A program made the position numbers and the translations under genes. DNA of 64,000 nucleotides. Origin: an uncultured bacterium (lineage in GTDB: Bacteria; Bacillota; Clostridia; Lachnospirales; Lachnospiraceae). The stretch is taken from the NCBI GenBank assembly GCA_948467735.1, contig CAOKFN010000006.1:1-64000 (forward strand), given 5' to 3'. How positions within the stretch are numbered: position 1 is the first letter of the stretch; the number at the start of each line of letters is the position of its first letter. This document shows, piece after piece, positions 35,888-44,535 of the stretch. Under the pieces are notes generated by a model. It was not told the origin of the DNA. It searched no databases and saw nothing but the letters and a program-made list of their open reading frames with translations.

Positions 35888-37420
35888 TTACACATTCAAC
35901 AGTGTACTCGCATACTTTAATACATTTACCTTTTCTACGGCCTCACGATTTCCCACAATATTTGCCCCCAGCGCACCGCCGATATTCCCCATAAAAGTTC
36001 CCACTTCCATAGACGCGCCCGCCGCGGTAAATATGCCTGCTGCCGCAAAAAAAGCATCCCCCGCTCCAATGGTATCCTTTACGTTCAATGTAAACGCCGG
36101 ACACTCCGACAACTCTCCGTCACATATTCCATAAGCACCTTTAGACCCCCTTGTCAGCCATCCGCCGCCGTTTAAATGCTCCGTCAGCTTTTCCAAACTA
36201 AGTTTTTCTTCCAGGGAATACTCCGGATACGCAAGCTTCAATTCCTGTTCATCGAGACTGAACACATCCGCTCTGGTATACTTTGTGATCACATTCATGC
36301 CCCTGTTACTGGAATTGGTCTGACAGTTCAACGCCAGATAATTCGCATTTTCCTGTATGATACGGATAGCATCCCGATCTATCAGGCCATGCCCAAAATC
36401 ACATACAAACACCACATCATATTCCTTCAGCTTTTCTCTTAATTTATCTTTAAATTCCGTATATGCTTCTTCCTCATAACGCATATCATCAGGAATGTTA
36501 TTTACCGCAAATATTTTTATGTACTGTTCTCTCTTCTCATTTCTCATAAGATATCTGTGCTTCACAATCGTAGGAAATGTCTGGCTGTAAGTAAGCTTCA
36601 GCTGCATTTTGTCCGTCAATTCATCAAAAAGGCGCAGTCTCACCTTCTGTTCGTTTCCAATGATGGACATCAGCGTTACCTTATCCGTGAAGCTTGACAA
36701 ATGCCTTGCCACTGCGGCCGCTCCTCCCAGATACTCTTCCGAATGAGAAAGCCTTGCCGAATATCCCATATCCTTTGACATCATCCCCTGCACCTTGCAA
36801 TAAGTGTATTTATCTATGATAATATCACCCACCACCAGCACCTTCAATTCTGCCGCTCTGTCCGCAAGGGCTTTGATTTCCTTCATATCATGTCTTGCCT
36901 TGAATCCCTCCATATACTGCCGGACTTCCTCCGACAGCCCCGACATCGCGGTATTTATCAGTTTTGTTGAACTGAATACCTGCCCTGTGGTAAATCCAAG
37001 TCTTCCTCCATGCTTCTCCACCAGAGCTTTTTCCTCGGCAATTTTCCCCGTGACGTCATCTTCCATTTTGGCATACTCGCCGCCCTTGACATAGACATCC
37101 GGCTCCACCGCTTCAATCACATCCTCAGATGTATACCCTTCCGAAAGCATGACATAATCAACACATTCCAACGCCGCAAGGGATTTTAAACGAAGCTCAT
37201 CTTCAAAATAAGGTCTGTCCGGACCCTTGCGCACATACTTAGCCGCCGTGACGGAAACCACCAGAACATCCGCCATAGCCTTGGCCTGCTCCAAATGAAT
37301 GATATGCCCCGGATGAAGCAGATCAAAAACACCGTGGCAGAGAGCAATGGTCTGATTTTTTGTTTTTATATCTTTACGAATCGTTATCCGAAATTCTTCC
37401 TTCGTCACCACTTTTCTCAT
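35888..37420 (-). CDS. hldE: HldE-like bifunctional heptose kinase/nucleotidyltransferase with swapped domain order
   Basis: The protein has 510 residues. Residues 1 to about 160 are a cytidylyltransferase-type domain (CHGVFDLLHPGHIIHL; YVKGGEYAKME), like HldE domain II. Residues about 185-510 are a PfkB kinase (VVGDIIIDKYTYC, LGGAAAVARHL, and DTIGAGDAFFAAAG as the catalytic motif). Canonical HldE has the kinase first. The pair would phosphorylate heptose 7-phosphate at C1 and later activate heptose 1-phosphate. GmhA- and GmhB-like genes lie 2.4-5 kb upstream in the same direction. The ATG overlaps the upstream stop in an ATGA. Confidence 0.85.
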   Translation of the reverse strand: MRKVVTKEEFRITIRKDIKTKNQTIALCHGVFDLLHPGHIIHLEQAKAMADVLVVSVTAAKYVRKGPDRPYFEDELRLKSLAALECVDYVMLSEGYTSEDVIEAVEPDVYVKGGEYAKMEDDVTGKIAEEKALVEKHGGRLGFTTGQVFSSTKLINTAMSGLSEEVRQYMEGFKARHDMKEIKALADRAAELKVLVVGDIIIDKYTYCKVQGMMSKDMGYSARLSHSEEYLGGAAAVARHLSSFTDKVTLMSIIGNEQKVRLRLFDELTDKMQLKLTYSQTFPTIVKHRYLMRNEKREQYIKIFAVNNIPDDMRYEEEAYTEFKDKLREKLKEYDVVFVCDFGHGLIDRDAIRIIQENANYLALNCQTNSSNRGMNVITKYTRADVFSLDEQELKLAYPEYSLEEKLSLEKLTEHLNGGGWLTRGSKGAYGICDGELSECPAFTLNVKDTIGAGDAFFAAAGIFTAAGASMEVGTFMGNIGGALGANIVGNREAVEKVNVLKYASTLLNV

Positions 37421-38667
37421 TTTTCGATTCCCCTATGGTTATTGAACTCCTCACCGCAGTTATGAACAGTTTTTACCTTCTTCCAAATATCCGCGCCGAC
37501 TTTGGAAGACATCTGATTCAACGTCTCCCCCTGATTCCATGGTGCATGCAACAGCGACTCTAACGGTGATACTATATTTTCCATATAACAGCTTGTCTTT
37601 TCCGAACGATATATTTGTCCGTATATTTCACTTTCTTTTATTGATAAAGAAAACGTTGAATAAGTCCAATTGTCAATATTGATGCATGCAATCTCTCCAT
37701 CATACGCCCTCTGAACCCAAAGTGTTTTTGAATCTATTTTCTTTCCAAAACTGCTTGAGGCACTATTTCCATATTTATAATTGGATTTCCTGTTCATAAC
37801 TGAATCAAAAAAATCAATTTTTACAATTTCTATTTTGCCAGTCTCTTTGTTCAGCACGGTCATCTTGTTACTAAGTGCAGGGACAGAAACAATACATTTA
37901 TCAAAATCAAATAGATTCAAATGGACATAACTTTTATTTACAGAATTATAGTCCAATTCCTCCGGTGCCTGATACTTTTTTGTTTCGCCGCTGCGTGTAT
38001 CGTATTGTACTAACGCTCCGGTACTCGATTCTGCCAGCCATAAACATTCATTATCCAGTGCGATTCCCGTAAAGCCAAAGGAATCTTTGTCAATCTCGAT
38101 TAACTCATACCTCTCAGAATCCATATCCATTTTCAGCACCTGATTGGAGTAATACGCAGTAACCCATAAATATCTGCCCTGAATTATATATTCCGAAGTA
38201 CATTCTTCTTTCTCTACTTTCGCATTCCAATTCTTTAATTTGATATACCTGACACTATTGAGTTTTTCCAAAACCAGTATGTCACTGTGAGTTATACCTG
38301 GGAGGAAAAAAATCTTATTTCCATAGATAACAATGTTCCTGTACCATGCGTATACTTCCTCTCTATCCAAATTAATATAATTTATTTCCTTTGCTTCGCA
38401 GTCGTAGACCGCCGCATCTTTCGCATAGAAAGGAGCAAGAATTATCTTATTGCCCGAATTTTCCATATAGCAGAATAAATTCAGCTGCAATAAGCTTCCC
38501 TGTAGATTTTCATAATTTAATTTGCACTCTCTATTTATTTTTCCGCTTGACTCATCATAGCTGTATAAAACATTTGCATAACAAAACCAATACTTACTTC
38601 CAATTTTCACCGGAGGATGATATAAAACTACTTTTCGATATTTGTCCAAAAAACTATTCTTACTCAT
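37417..38667 (-). CDS. Beta-propeller-like protein of unknown function
   Basis: The protein has 416 residues and I do not recognise it. It repeats short strand-turn units with aromatic and Gly/Asp positions (for example LWVTAYYSNQVLKMD, LWLAESSTGALVQYD, LWVQRAYDGEIACIN) spaced about 45-60 residues apart, which suggests a propeller of the NHL/YVTN kind. It has no signal peptide or membrane segment, so it should be cytoplasmic. It is coupled to the hldE-like gene by ATGA. It could bind a glycan or partner protein. Confidence 0.6.
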   Translation of the reverse strand: MSKNSFLDKYRKVVLYHPPVKIGSKYWFCYANVLYSYDESSGKINRECKLNYENLQGSLLQLNLFCYMENSGNKIILAPFYAKDAAVYDCEAKEINYINLDREEVYAWYRNIVIYGNKIFFLPGITHSDILVLEKLNSVRYIKLKNWNAKVEKEECTSEYIIQGRYLWVTAYYSNQVLKMDMDSERYELIEIDKDSFGFTGIALDNECLWLAESSTGALVQYDTRSGETKKYQAPEELDYNSVNKSYVHLNLFDFDKCIVSVPALSNKMTVLNKETGKIEIVKIDFFDSVMNRKSNYKYGNSASSSFGKKIDSKTLWVQRAYDGEIACINIDNWTYSTFSLSIKESEIYGQIYRSEKTSCYMENIVSPLESLLHAPWNQGETLNQMSSKVGADIWKKVKTVHNCGEEFNNHRGIEK

Positions 38668-38723
38668 ATTTTATCCTTAACATTTTTTACATAAATACTT
38701 TCAGCCTGTAATGCCCGACATTG

Positions 38724-39710
38724 CTATTTCCCCAAATACTTAAACCAGTCCTCCGTCGCCGTGCCGATGCTCTCGGGCGTCCAGACAGGCGCGGCCTTCC
38801 AGTAGTCGATATTCTCCAACACCTTCCCCACGCCTTCCTCAAAGCTCACCTTCGCCTTCCAGCCCAGCGCTTTTTCGATTTTTGTTGTGTCCGCGTAGGT
38901 GCAGTCCGGTTCTCCCGGCCGCTTTGGTATATGGGTAATCTCCCCTCCCAGCAGCTCGCACAGACGGTTCACCGAATAAGTTCCTCCGCTTCCCACATTG
39001 AAGGTCTCCTGAACCACATCCGATACTGCCGCCGCATAAAAGGCATCCGCTATATCCGTCACATAGGTAAAATCCCTTGTCTGATTTCCGTCTCCAACCA
39101 CCGTAAAGGGCTTTCCTGCCAGTTTCTGCGCAAGGAACACTCCAAACACCGCGCCATAAGTCCCGGAAGTTCTGGAGCGGGTTCCATAGACATTGAACAG
39201 CCTTAACGTCACCACAGGAAGGCCGTACACCTGCCCCCAATGCAGCACCGTCTCCTCCCCAAGCCGTTTAGTCAGGGCGTAAGGATACTGGGGACGGATC
39301 TCTGCGGCTTCCCCGGTGGGGTATTTGTCAGGAATTCCATAGCAGGAAGAAGAAGCGGCATATACCAGCTTCCTCACCCCGGCGTTTTTGGCGCAGTCCG
39401 CCACATGATAGGTTCCCAGCACATTGGAGGAATAATAATCCCATGGCCGCTGTATGGACGGCACAATGTCCGCCAGCGCCGCAAAATGAAACACGTAATC
39501 CACACCCTCAAATATCGGTTCGATTTCCTCCCTGTTGCGGATGTCCATGTGATAGACAAATAAGTTCGGGTTGTCCTTATGATGCGCTAAATTTTCCGGC
39601 CTGCCTGTGGACCAGTTGTCAATAACCCTTACCGTATGCCCTTCCTCCAGCAGTCTGTCCACCATATGGGAACCGATAAATCCACATCCTCCTGTTACTA
39701 ATGAAACCAT
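38724..39710 (-). CDS. NAD-dependent sugar epimerase/dehydratase (extended SDR)
   Basis: This protein of 328 residues starts SLVTGGCGFIGSHMVDRLL, then VIDNWSTGR, YAASSSCYGIPD and the catalytic Tyr-x3-Lys in YPYALTKRLGE. The C-terminal half has RDFTYVTDIADAF and NVGSGGTYSVN. It is closer to GalE/UDP-sugar enzymes than to a canonical HldD by eye. Its place between the hldE-like and gmhB-like genes suggests the epimerase step on the nucleotide-heptose, or a UDP-sugar step. AGGAGG precedes the ATG at 39710. Confidence 0.8.
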   Translation of the reverse strand: MVSLVTGGCGFIGSHMVDRLLEEGHTVRVIDNWSTGRPENLAHHKDNPNLFVYHMDIRNREEIEPIFEGVDYVFHFAALADIVPSIQRPWDYYSSNVLGTYHVADCAKNAGVRKLVYAASSSCYGIPDKYPTGEAAEIRPQYPYALTKRLGEETVLHWGQVYGLPVVTLRLFNVYGTRSRTSGTYGAVFGVFLAQKLAGKPFTVVGDGNQTRDFTYVTDIADAFYAAAVSDVVQETFNVGSGGTYSVNRLCELLGGEITHIPKRPGEPDCTYADTTKIEKALGWKAKVSFEEGVGKVLENIDYWKAAPVWTPESIGTATEDWFKYLGK

Positions 39711-39831
39711 CTTTTCCTCCTGACGCCCCATAAGGTTTATTTGAATGGGGTTCTTTTTTCTGTAAGCTCTGCCTTATGTCCGTTTCGCCGTCCCTGTTTC
39801 TCAATGATCAATTACCGTATTTATGAATTAT

Positions 39832-40425
39832 CTATGTATTTTGTCTCTTTTTTGATTCCATGGCAGGAAGAAATTCCGCCAATTCCCGCAAATCTTTCAT
39901 AATATAATCCGGGCTGACCTTTTCCTCCAGCCGCTTTGTTCCGTAACCGCTTTCCAGCAGTATTGTCTGAAGTCCTGCGTTTTCTCCCATCCGGACGTCG
40001 CAGGCCCTGTCCCCGGCCATGTAAGAGTGTTCCATGTCAATCTCATGAGCCTTGCATGCTTTCTCAATCATCCCCGTTCCCGGTTTCCTGCAGCCGCAGG
40101 GAACCGCATACATGGGCAGAATCCCTTTTTCATAGTGCGGACAGTAATAAACCTCGTCCACGCCGGTCTTCTCTATCAAATATTGATTCATGCGGCGAAG
40201 TGTTTCTTCCGTATAATAGCCCCTTGCTATGCCGCTCTGATTCGTCACCACAATGACATAATAACCCTTGTTTTGAATCTGACGGACGCATCCCTCTGCG
40301 TATGGAAAAATTTCCAGTTCCTCCAAGCACGACACATAGCTTTTCTCTCTTGTAAGAACGCCGTCCCGATCCAGAAATACTGCCGGTTTCCCGACAGAAG
40401 TATCCTTGAAAAAATTTTTTTCCAT
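39832..40425 (-). CDS. gmhB: GmhB-like D,D-heptose 1,7-bisphosphate phosphatase
   Basis: The protein has 197 residues. It is a HAD histidinol-phosphatase-type enzyme: VFLDRDGVLTREKSYV, VVTNQSGIARGYY, and a zinc loop with Cys at CPHYEK and CGCRKPGTGM, then YMAGDRACDVRMG. Length and motifs match GmhB, which removes the C7 phosphate in ADP- or GDP-heptose synthesis. The start at 40425 is set by GGGGGAG 6 nt upstream; ATG/GTG codons at 40443 and 40449 are poorer. It is adjacent to the gmhA-like gene. Confidence 0.85.
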   Translation of the reverse strand: MEKNFFKDTSVGKPAVFLDRDGVLTREKSYVSCLEELEIFPYAEGCVRQIQNKGYYVIVVTNQSGIARGYYTEETLRRMNQYLIEKTGVDEVYYCPHYEKGILPMYAVPCGCRKPGTGMIEKACKAHEIDMEHSYMAGDRACDVRMGENAGLQTILLESGYGTKRLEEKVSPDYIMKDLRELAEFLPAMESKKRQNT

Positions 40426-40445
40426 GGAATGCTCCCCCTCCATAT

Positions 40446-41024
40446 TCACAGCGATACCCCGTCCCTTTCCATAATCAAATCCACAACCTCCTGTAGAATC
40501 AGATTATGAATGGATTCCACCATTCCATATTTTCCGGACGGCACATATACGTTCACATTCCCCATCTGTTTTGCCCTGTTGTCAGGGTCAAAGCCAGTAA
40601 ATGTGATAATTTCCATTTTTTTCTTCTTTGCGGCATCAATGGCGTTACATATATTTGGAGAATTGCCCGAACTGCTGATCGCGGCCAGCAGATCGCCTTC
40701 CCTCCCCAGAAATTCCAAAGGTCTGGAAAACACCGCCTCATAGCCATAATCATTCCCCATGCATGTTGTTACCGCGCTGTCATAGAGACTGTATGTATTC
40801 ATGCCGCCATTTTTCATATAATCCGCCGTCATATGGCTGGCAATCGCCGCGCTTCCGCCGTTTCCGATAAAAAAGCACTGGGATCCCTTTTTCTTATGTT
40901 CCGTAAAACGACCAAGCAGTTCTAAAATCCCCGCTTCCAGCCCCAGCTTCTCCGCCCTCTCTCTGACTAAAATCTGCGTTTTTTCCAGACAACCCAGCAG
41001 TTCTTTTATATAATTATCCTGCAT
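40446..41024 (-). CDS. gmhA: GmhA-like sedoheptulose 7-phosphate isomerase (SIS domain)
   Basis: The protein has 192 residues, a single SIS domain. FFIGNGGSAAIASHMTADY and SSSGNSPNICNAI are the phosphate-binding loops, and YGMVESIHNLILQEVVDLI carries the Glu/His positions expected of GmhA. It would convert sedoheptulose 7-phosphate to heptose 7-phosphate. GGAG lies 4 nt before the ATG at 41024. It overlaps the upstream CDP-glycerol-transferase-like gene by 11 bp. Confidence 0.83.
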   Translation of the reverse strand: MQDNYIKELLGCLEKTQILVRERAEKLGLEAGILELLGRFTEHKKKGSQCFFIGNGGSAAIASHMTADYMKNGGMNTYSLYDSAVTTCMGNDYGYEAVFSRPLEFLGREGDLLAAISSSGNSPNICNAIDAAKKKKMEIITFTGFDPDNRAKQMGNVNVYVPSGKYGMVESIHNLILQEVVDLIMERDGVSL

Positions 41025-42390
41025 CGTTCTCCTGCCCCATAATAATTTCCACATCCTGTATCATCACCGGCTTTCCCGTCTCCTGATACAGCTGAACCAC
41101 ACTGCTCCAATCTCCAAAATATCCGTCGCTCAGCTCCACGGCCCGATCCACATCCGCCGTATCGTCGTAAATGCCCCAGCCCTCTTCCCGATACCGCAAT
41201 ACCATTTCCATGTATTCCTCCAGCAGCCTCTGCCGAAGAGAACTAAGCGTTGCCTGCATCAAAGGATGAGGCCGCCAAAGCAGCGCGATCTCCTCCCTAT
41301 TCTCATAAAAAATACGGAAGGTATCCTGCATCTTAACCAGATATTTTTCACTGTGTTTCAACAGCGCTGTCACACAAGTATTGTAAAAGATAATCCTTTT
41401 CCGGCTGCCGTCAGGCTTTAAAATCACCTTCAGCCATTCGTCCGGCAGTTCCAAATCCTTCTTTTTTGTTGTCAGTACCCTGTCTATTTTCGGCGAGCCG
41501 AGTCCTAATATTTTTTCTTCCCAATATTTCTGCCCAAATCCCTGCTGGCCTGCCATGAATTTCGTCATGATCTTGATATATATTTCGCGCATATTTTCTG
41601 ACTGCACAATAATCAAATCCGCATTGACGACCCCGGGCACCGTACAGAAATGCGATATTTCATCTAAGTCTTCTTCCTTTTCCGGATCGGCCTCTCCCAA
41701 TATAAAATAAGGTACATATACTAACTTATCCGTAAACTTCTTTAAATTTAAGGAATAAAAAAAAGGCTCCACACTTGTAACATAATTACATTTGTCATAA
41801 GGATTATGAATAAATATCACATCGGGGTGCCTTTTCTCAAAATCATAATCCTCATATCTAATGACCGGAACATATTCCGGATATTGATTCAGCTCATAAT
41901 GAATCTCTCCAAAGCTTTCATCCGGATTCTTATCATAATAAGGTATGGGGATCACATATGCGTCACACTCCGGATCCTCATCCGCCGCTTTCCATATGCT
42001 CTCCAAGCTGTCCCACATAGCGGCTTTATATGGCAGAAATACAACCTCCAAGCGAGTTTTTATCTCATTCTTGACGCTGTTTTTAATTTTAAGAAGGGAC
42101 TGACGCAGCATTTTATAAGCTTTGTCCGCGTTGACGGAATAGGACGATAGTTCTCCGTGAATCCGATAAACCCGTTCGCAATATTCCTCCAGCAGACGAA
42201 CTGCTCCGGCGTCCTCTCCTTCTGCCTTCTCAATTAATTCACCCAAGGCGATTGCCCCCTCTTGGCAGTCTGCAAGCAGGCTTAACGCCGCCTGTGTATT
42301 TTTCTGTTCAATCGACTTTTTTATTTCCTCATGCGCCTGCCCAAGCAGTTCCACAAAATCTTCTGCCTGTTTCTTCTGAAACCTTCTCAT
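41014..42390 (-). CDS. CDP-glycerol glycerophosphotransferase-like (TagB/TagF type) protein
   Basis: The protein has 458 residues. The first 110 are helical, then a GT-B-like body: VVFLPYKAAMWDSLESIW, FIHNPYDKCNY, YVPYFILGEAD, IIVQSENMREIYIK, LGSPKIDRV, and a C-terminal LLWRPHPLM and DGYFGDWSSVVQLY. These match the CDP-glycerol transferase pattern I recall in clostridial glycan loci. The ATG at 42390 is 6 nt after GAGG, while the ATG at 42396 touches it, so 42390 is preferred. It is the first gene after the strong promoter at 42682-42710, and thus heads the locus. The group it transfers (glycerol phosphate or another) is unknown. Confidence 0.7.
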   Translation of the reverse strand: MRRFQKKQAEDFVELLGQAHEEIKKSIEQKNTQAALSLLADCQEGAIALGELIEKAEGEDAGAVRLLEEYCERVYRIHGELSSYSVNADKAYKMLRQSLLKIKNSVKNEIKTRLEVVFLPYKAAMWDSLESIWKAADEDPECDAYVIPIPYYDKNPDESFGEIHYELNQYPEYVPVIRYEDYDFEKRHPDVIFIHNPYDKCNYVTSVEPFFYSLNLKKFTDKLVYVPYFILGEADPEKEEDLDEISHFCTVPGVVNADLIIVQSENMREIYIKIMTKFMAGQQGFGQKYWEEKILGLGSPKIDRVLTTKKKDLELPDEWLKVILKPDGSRKRIIFYNTCVTALLKHSEKYLVKMQDTFRIFYENREEIALLWRPHPLMQATLSSLRQRLLEEYMEMVLRYREEGWGIYDDTADVDRAVELSDGYFGDWSSVVQLYQETGKPVMIQDVEIIMGQENDAG

Positions 42391-42739
42391 ATCCATCCTC
42401 TAGCTGCTGCAGCCTGAACTCAAAAAACTAATTTCCCATAATCTTCTATCACAAAGACCATTTTCCCTAATTTATAAAATAATATAATAAAATACATATA
42501 CCAATTTATATAAACATACAAAACCTTTACGGATGAAATTGATAAAAATACCACACGATTTCATCTGCTTTGTTCTGGCCAGCCCCATATTCACCCACAC
42601 CTCTTCCCTATCCGGCAAAGGTATTTTCACAGCGTCGGCAGATCCTTCTATCTACATATATCGGTTGGTTACACAGGCTTAATTATATTCGCTATCATGT
42701 AATTTGTCAATTAGTATTTAAAGCCAGCTCCGTAGTCCT
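42391..42739. other. AT-rich leader region of the glycan locus
   Basis: This 349-bp stretch without a gene holds the promoter at 42682-42710 and a long 5' leader of about 280 nt. GATGAAAT (42532-42539) and ATTTCATC (42558-42565) form a perfect 8-bp inverted repeat with an 18-nt loop. Bases 42460-42530 are very AT-rich. No T-box, riboswitch or looped terminator was recognised. Confidence 0.65.
42682..42710 (-). promoter_or_regulatory. Consensus-perfect SigA promoter for the glycan locus
   Basis: On the minus strand TTGACA (42705-42710) is followed by a 17-bp spacer and TATAAT (42682-42687). Both hexamers match consensus at all positions. Transcription would start near 42675, about 285 nt upstream of the first start codon at 42390. 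Confidence 0.85.
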
Positions 42740-44425
42740 TCAGCCTATCAGAACTTTCCTGCCTTCAAAGGCAAATCCATAATGGCGAATCCTCTCCTTT
42801 GAGATTCCTCCTGCCTCCAGCTCCGTATCATAGGCCTTTTCCTCCATCTGCTCATGGGCCGACTTCACAGTATCAGCCAGCGTCCCCCCATCCTCCGGGT
42901 CATGCACCTTAAATTCCAGCACAAACGCAGGATCATCACTCCTTTGGGGCTCCAGCATGACGTCATACCGGCCGAAGCCGCTCTCCCTGTTGGACGTAAT
43001 ACGGTATCTCCCCGCAAGCTCCGCCATAAGCCCCAGAACAAATCCATGATAAAAACGCTCCGGGCTTGTTTTCTTAGATGCTTTATTCCCGGTGTCAAAA
43101 AAGCTGAAGGTTTCAAGCGCCACCTTATTCATATAACGATTCATTATTTTCAGATCACCCTGAAGCATCGCCTTAATAAAATCATTATACGGCACATCAT
43201 CTCCGGAAAACCAATCCTTAATCATATTGCGAAACATGACGAATACTTCCCTGTTGGTCAGTCTCAACTCATAAACAAAATTTCCCGTCTCAGGATCAAA
43301 AACTTTGTTCTCCGCCCTCAGATACCCGCCCGCAAGAAAAAGACTCCAGACTGCGCCATGTTTTCTGCGAAGCTGGTCAAATACAATCTCCTCGTCAATC
43401 TCCGCCCTCAGGGTCTTTCCTGCCATGAAATCCTCCATCGTCATCTTAATATCCTGATTTCCCTCCCGAAGCAGCGCCGCGACTAAGCTGTTTGAACTGG
43501 AATTTGCCCAATAGGGCTTGTAAATCCTCTCGTCTAGAAAACCAGTGATCGACCACGGATTATAGACATCTCTCTGGCTTCCAAAAACGAAACCGTCATA
43601 CCACGCCTTCACCATTTCCTTCTCATTTGATATCCCATATAATTCCAACGCATCGAAAACCTCGGTTTCAGTAAATCCAAACCGAGTCCGATATTTCTCT
43701 GATGTCGTTGTCACTACCGTCAAGTTATTCAAATCAGAAAATATCCATTCTTTGCTAATCCGCGTAATCCCTGTCAGAAACGCCCTCCCCATGTAAGGAT
43801 TTGTCTTAAACGAAGCATTGAACAGCCCGCGAATAAACTCCGCCATTTTATCCCAATATCCGTTGACATATGCCTCCTGCAGAGGCGTATCATATTCGTC
43901 CAACAGTATGATGACCTTTTCTCCATAATATCGGTTCATACAGATTGACAGCCTGTGCAGCGACATTGCCGCCATGGAATCCGTCATATCGGCCTTAACA
44001 TAGTCAAAATACTCTTTTTCCTTTGGATTCAAAAAAGCCCCTTCCTGTAGAAAACCATACTTCGCATATAGATTTATAATAATTTGGATAATTCCGTCTC
44101 TCGCCGTTTCATAAGTATTTCCCTTGACCGTAGCAAAGCTCAGCGAAATCACCGGAAAGCTTCCCTGCAGACTATGGTATCTTTCCTCCTCCCATATGGC
44201 CAGTCCTTCAAACAAATCGCTTCGTCCCGCATACTGATTGGAAAAAAAGCATTCCAGCATATTGAGATTTAATGTTTTCCCAAAACGGCGCGGTCTGGCA
44301 ACAAGCGTCACATCATCCTGATTGTCCCACCACTCCTGAATCAGCAGAGTTTTATCCACATAAAAGCAATGGTTCTGCCGCAGCTTCTCAAAACTTTGCG
44401 TCCCAATAGAAACCACCGGTTTCAT
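42740..44425 (-). CDS. AAA-ATPase-like protein with C-terminal PD-(D/E)XK-type domain
   Basis: The protein has 561 residues. It starts with SIGTQSFEKLRQ...FYVDKTLLIQEWW, followed by VARPRRFGKTLNLNMLE, the GKT-containing NTP-binding loop of the AAA-ATPase_like family (PF09820). VIILLDEYDTPLQEAY is the Walker B. The C-terminus, with FGRYDVMLEP and FVLEFKVHD, fits the PD-(D/E)XK nuclease-like domain (PF08011) found in such proteins. This family is often present in many copies in gut Firmicutes; its role is not established. GGAGG precedes the ATG. Confidence 0.85.
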   Translation of the reverse strand: MKPVVSIGTQSFEKLRQNHCFYVDKTLLIQEWWDNQDDVTLVARPRRFGKTLNLNMLECFFSNQYAGRSDLFEGLAIWEEERYHSLQGSFPVISLSFATVKGNTYETARDGIIQIIINLYAKYGFLQEGAFLNPKEKEYFDYVKADMTDSMAAMSLHRLSICMNRYYGEKVIILLDEYDTPLQEAYVNGYWDKMAEFIRGLFNASFKTNPYMGRAFLTGITRISKEWIFSDLNNLTVVTTTSEKYRTRFGFTETEVFDALELYGISNEKEMVKAWYDGFVFGSQRDVYNPWSITGFLDERIYKPYWANSSSNSLVAALLREGNQDIKMTMEDFMAGKTLRAEIDEEIVFDQLRRKHGAVWSLFLAGGYLRAENKVFDPETGNFVYELRLTNREVFVMFRNMIKDWFSGDDVPYNDFIKAMLQGDLKIMNRYMNKVALETFSFFDTGNKASKKTSPERFYHGFVLGLMAELAGRYRITSNRESGFGRYDVMLEPQRSDDPAFVLEFKVHDPEDGGTLADTVKSAHEQMEEKAYDTELEAGGISKERIRHYGFAFEGRKVLIG

Positions 44426-44535
44426 TTCTTATCGCCTCCTCCCTATTTCATCGACGCCCATATGGCAGCATATCATAACTGTATTTTAGCATTTCACTTG
44501 ACGGATGTAAAGAAACGAGAAAATTTTCGCTCCTG

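Noticed and set aside
39711..39770. CCCCAT/ATGGGG inverted repeat followed by a T run, a possible terminator
   Set aside because: The T run is on the plus-strand side and no plus-strand gene precedes it. It lies just before the ribosome binding site of the SDR gene, so it was not annotated as a terminator.
42740..44425. AAA-ATPase-like gene as part of a mobile element
   Set aside because: No terminal repeats, integrase or transposase accompany it. It is reported as an ordinary accessory gene.
44490..44535. GAAAATTTTC palindrome after comEC as a terminator
   Set aside because: The stem is short and AT-only, with only a loose T run; support is too weak.
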